Virus record (IMG/VR): IMGVR_UViG_3300045284_000214
Span: 1 to 64,000 of that record
DNA from: a virus
Reading direction: 5' to 3' (one strand)
DNA length: 64,000 bases
Shown: positions 63,736-64,000 of the stretch, piece by piece
Layout: each line of letters starts with the position of its first letter
Numbering within the stretch: position 1 is the stretch's first letter
Program-made: the position numbers and the translations under genes
The notes under the pieces: generated by a model
The model's database searches: none
What the model was told of the DNA's origin: nothing
What the model saw: only the letters and a program-made list of their open reading frames with translations

Positions 63736-64000
63736 ATGCGCGTGTTGGTATGTGGAGGGAGACATTATAACGATGAAGAGCGAGTAAACGCTGAGCTTGA
63801 CGCTCTGGTTAAGGAGCACGGCTGGATAATTGTTATCGAGGGCGGAGCGACCGGAGCGGATACGCTAGCGCGTAACTGGGCCACATTACACCGAGGCGAA
63901 GACGTTGCATTAAAGACATTTGAAGCGGAATGGCGTTTGCATGGCAGAAAAGCTGGGCCGATTCGTAATCGCAGAATGCTGATAGAGGGTCAGCCGGATT
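63736..64000 (+). CDS. DUF2493/YspA-like SLOG-type protein, 3' end cut by the window
   Basis: MRVLVCGGRHYNDEERVNAE, then IVIEGGATGADTLARNWATL, then AGPIRNRRMLIEG: the classic RVLVCGGRxY...GGAxGADxLAxxWA...AGPxRNxxML pattern of DUF2493, a Rossmann-type nucleotide-sensing (SLOG) family. Function in phages is not settled; SLOG proteins are linked to nucleotide signalling and defence. 88 codons are visible; the gene continues beyond the window. Confidence 0.85.
   Translation, partial: MRVLVCGGRHYNDEERVNAELDALVKEHGWIIVIEGGATGADTLARNWATLHRGEDVALKTFEAEWRLHGRKAGPIRNRRMLIEGQPD

Overview
The window is part of a tailed-phage (or prophage) genome with short-tail (podovirus-like) architecture. It has a dense run of structural genes in the order large terminase, portal, scaffold, major capsid protein, two head-tail adaptor paralogues, tail hub, three very large internal virion proteins, lysis genes and tail spikes. 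No host housekeeping gene, tRNA, integrase or CRISPR array is visible. Several features point to an alphaproteobacterial host, probably a rhizobial relative such as Bradyrhizobium or its family. These are a GcrA-family regulator (63.2 kb), promoters of the CTTGAC/TTTACA-N17-TATAT type, and a secreted cysteine/histidine-rich protein (40.5 kb) of a kind I associate with Bradyrhizobium. The host call is inference. Both ends of the window cut genes, so the genome is longer than 64 kb.

Layout. 0-6 kb (+): sugar cassette with a TPR glycosyltransferase, a second glycosyltransferase-like protein, NeuD/PglD acyltransferase, DegT aminotransferase and NAD-dependent epimerase/dehydratase. 6-30 kb (+): packaging, head, connector, tail hub and internal proteins. 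30-35 kb (+): holin-like proteins, a GH19-type endolysin, a lipoprotein and coiled-coil membrane proteins, interleaved with a signal-peptide-bearing fibre. 35-41 kb (+): receptor-binding proteins; two share a duplicated C-terminal module preceded by 21-residue repeats. 41-47 kb (-): a tightly coupled (ATGA-overlap) operon with an SSB-like protein, an HNH nuclease and a string of very small zinc-ribbon proteins, ending at an XRE repressor. 47-48 kb (+): divergent partner regulator, RusA resolvase and DNA methyltransferase. 48.8-55.5 kb (+): a protein pair of unknown function, a 0.55-kb G-rich non-coding repeat array, DEAH helicase, zinc/TOPRIM primase-like protein and a Gly/Ala-rich protein. 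55.6-59.5 kb (-): small accessory genes, each with its own AAAGG Shine-Dalgarno, including an SprT-like metalloprotease. 59.7-64 kb (+): early-type small genes with good promoters, HNH, HTH, GcrA and a DUF2493/YspA-like protein.

How it fits together: replication appears to use a helicase, a primase-like protein, SSB and RusA, with no DNA polymerase in view. Two divergent regulator loci (46.9 kb and 59.6 kb) and a recurring palindrome CGTTTAAACG, found at gene borders and bracketing a promoter at 55.9 kb, suggest a genome-wide regulatory layer. The most unusual items are the G-rich array at 50.1-50.65 kb, the CGTTTAAACG sites, the duplicated repeat-plus-knob tail modules, the micro-zinc-ribbon operon, and the GcrA homologue in a genome that also encodes an adenine-type methyltransferase. 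All functional calls are by eye from sequence patterns; no database search was run.
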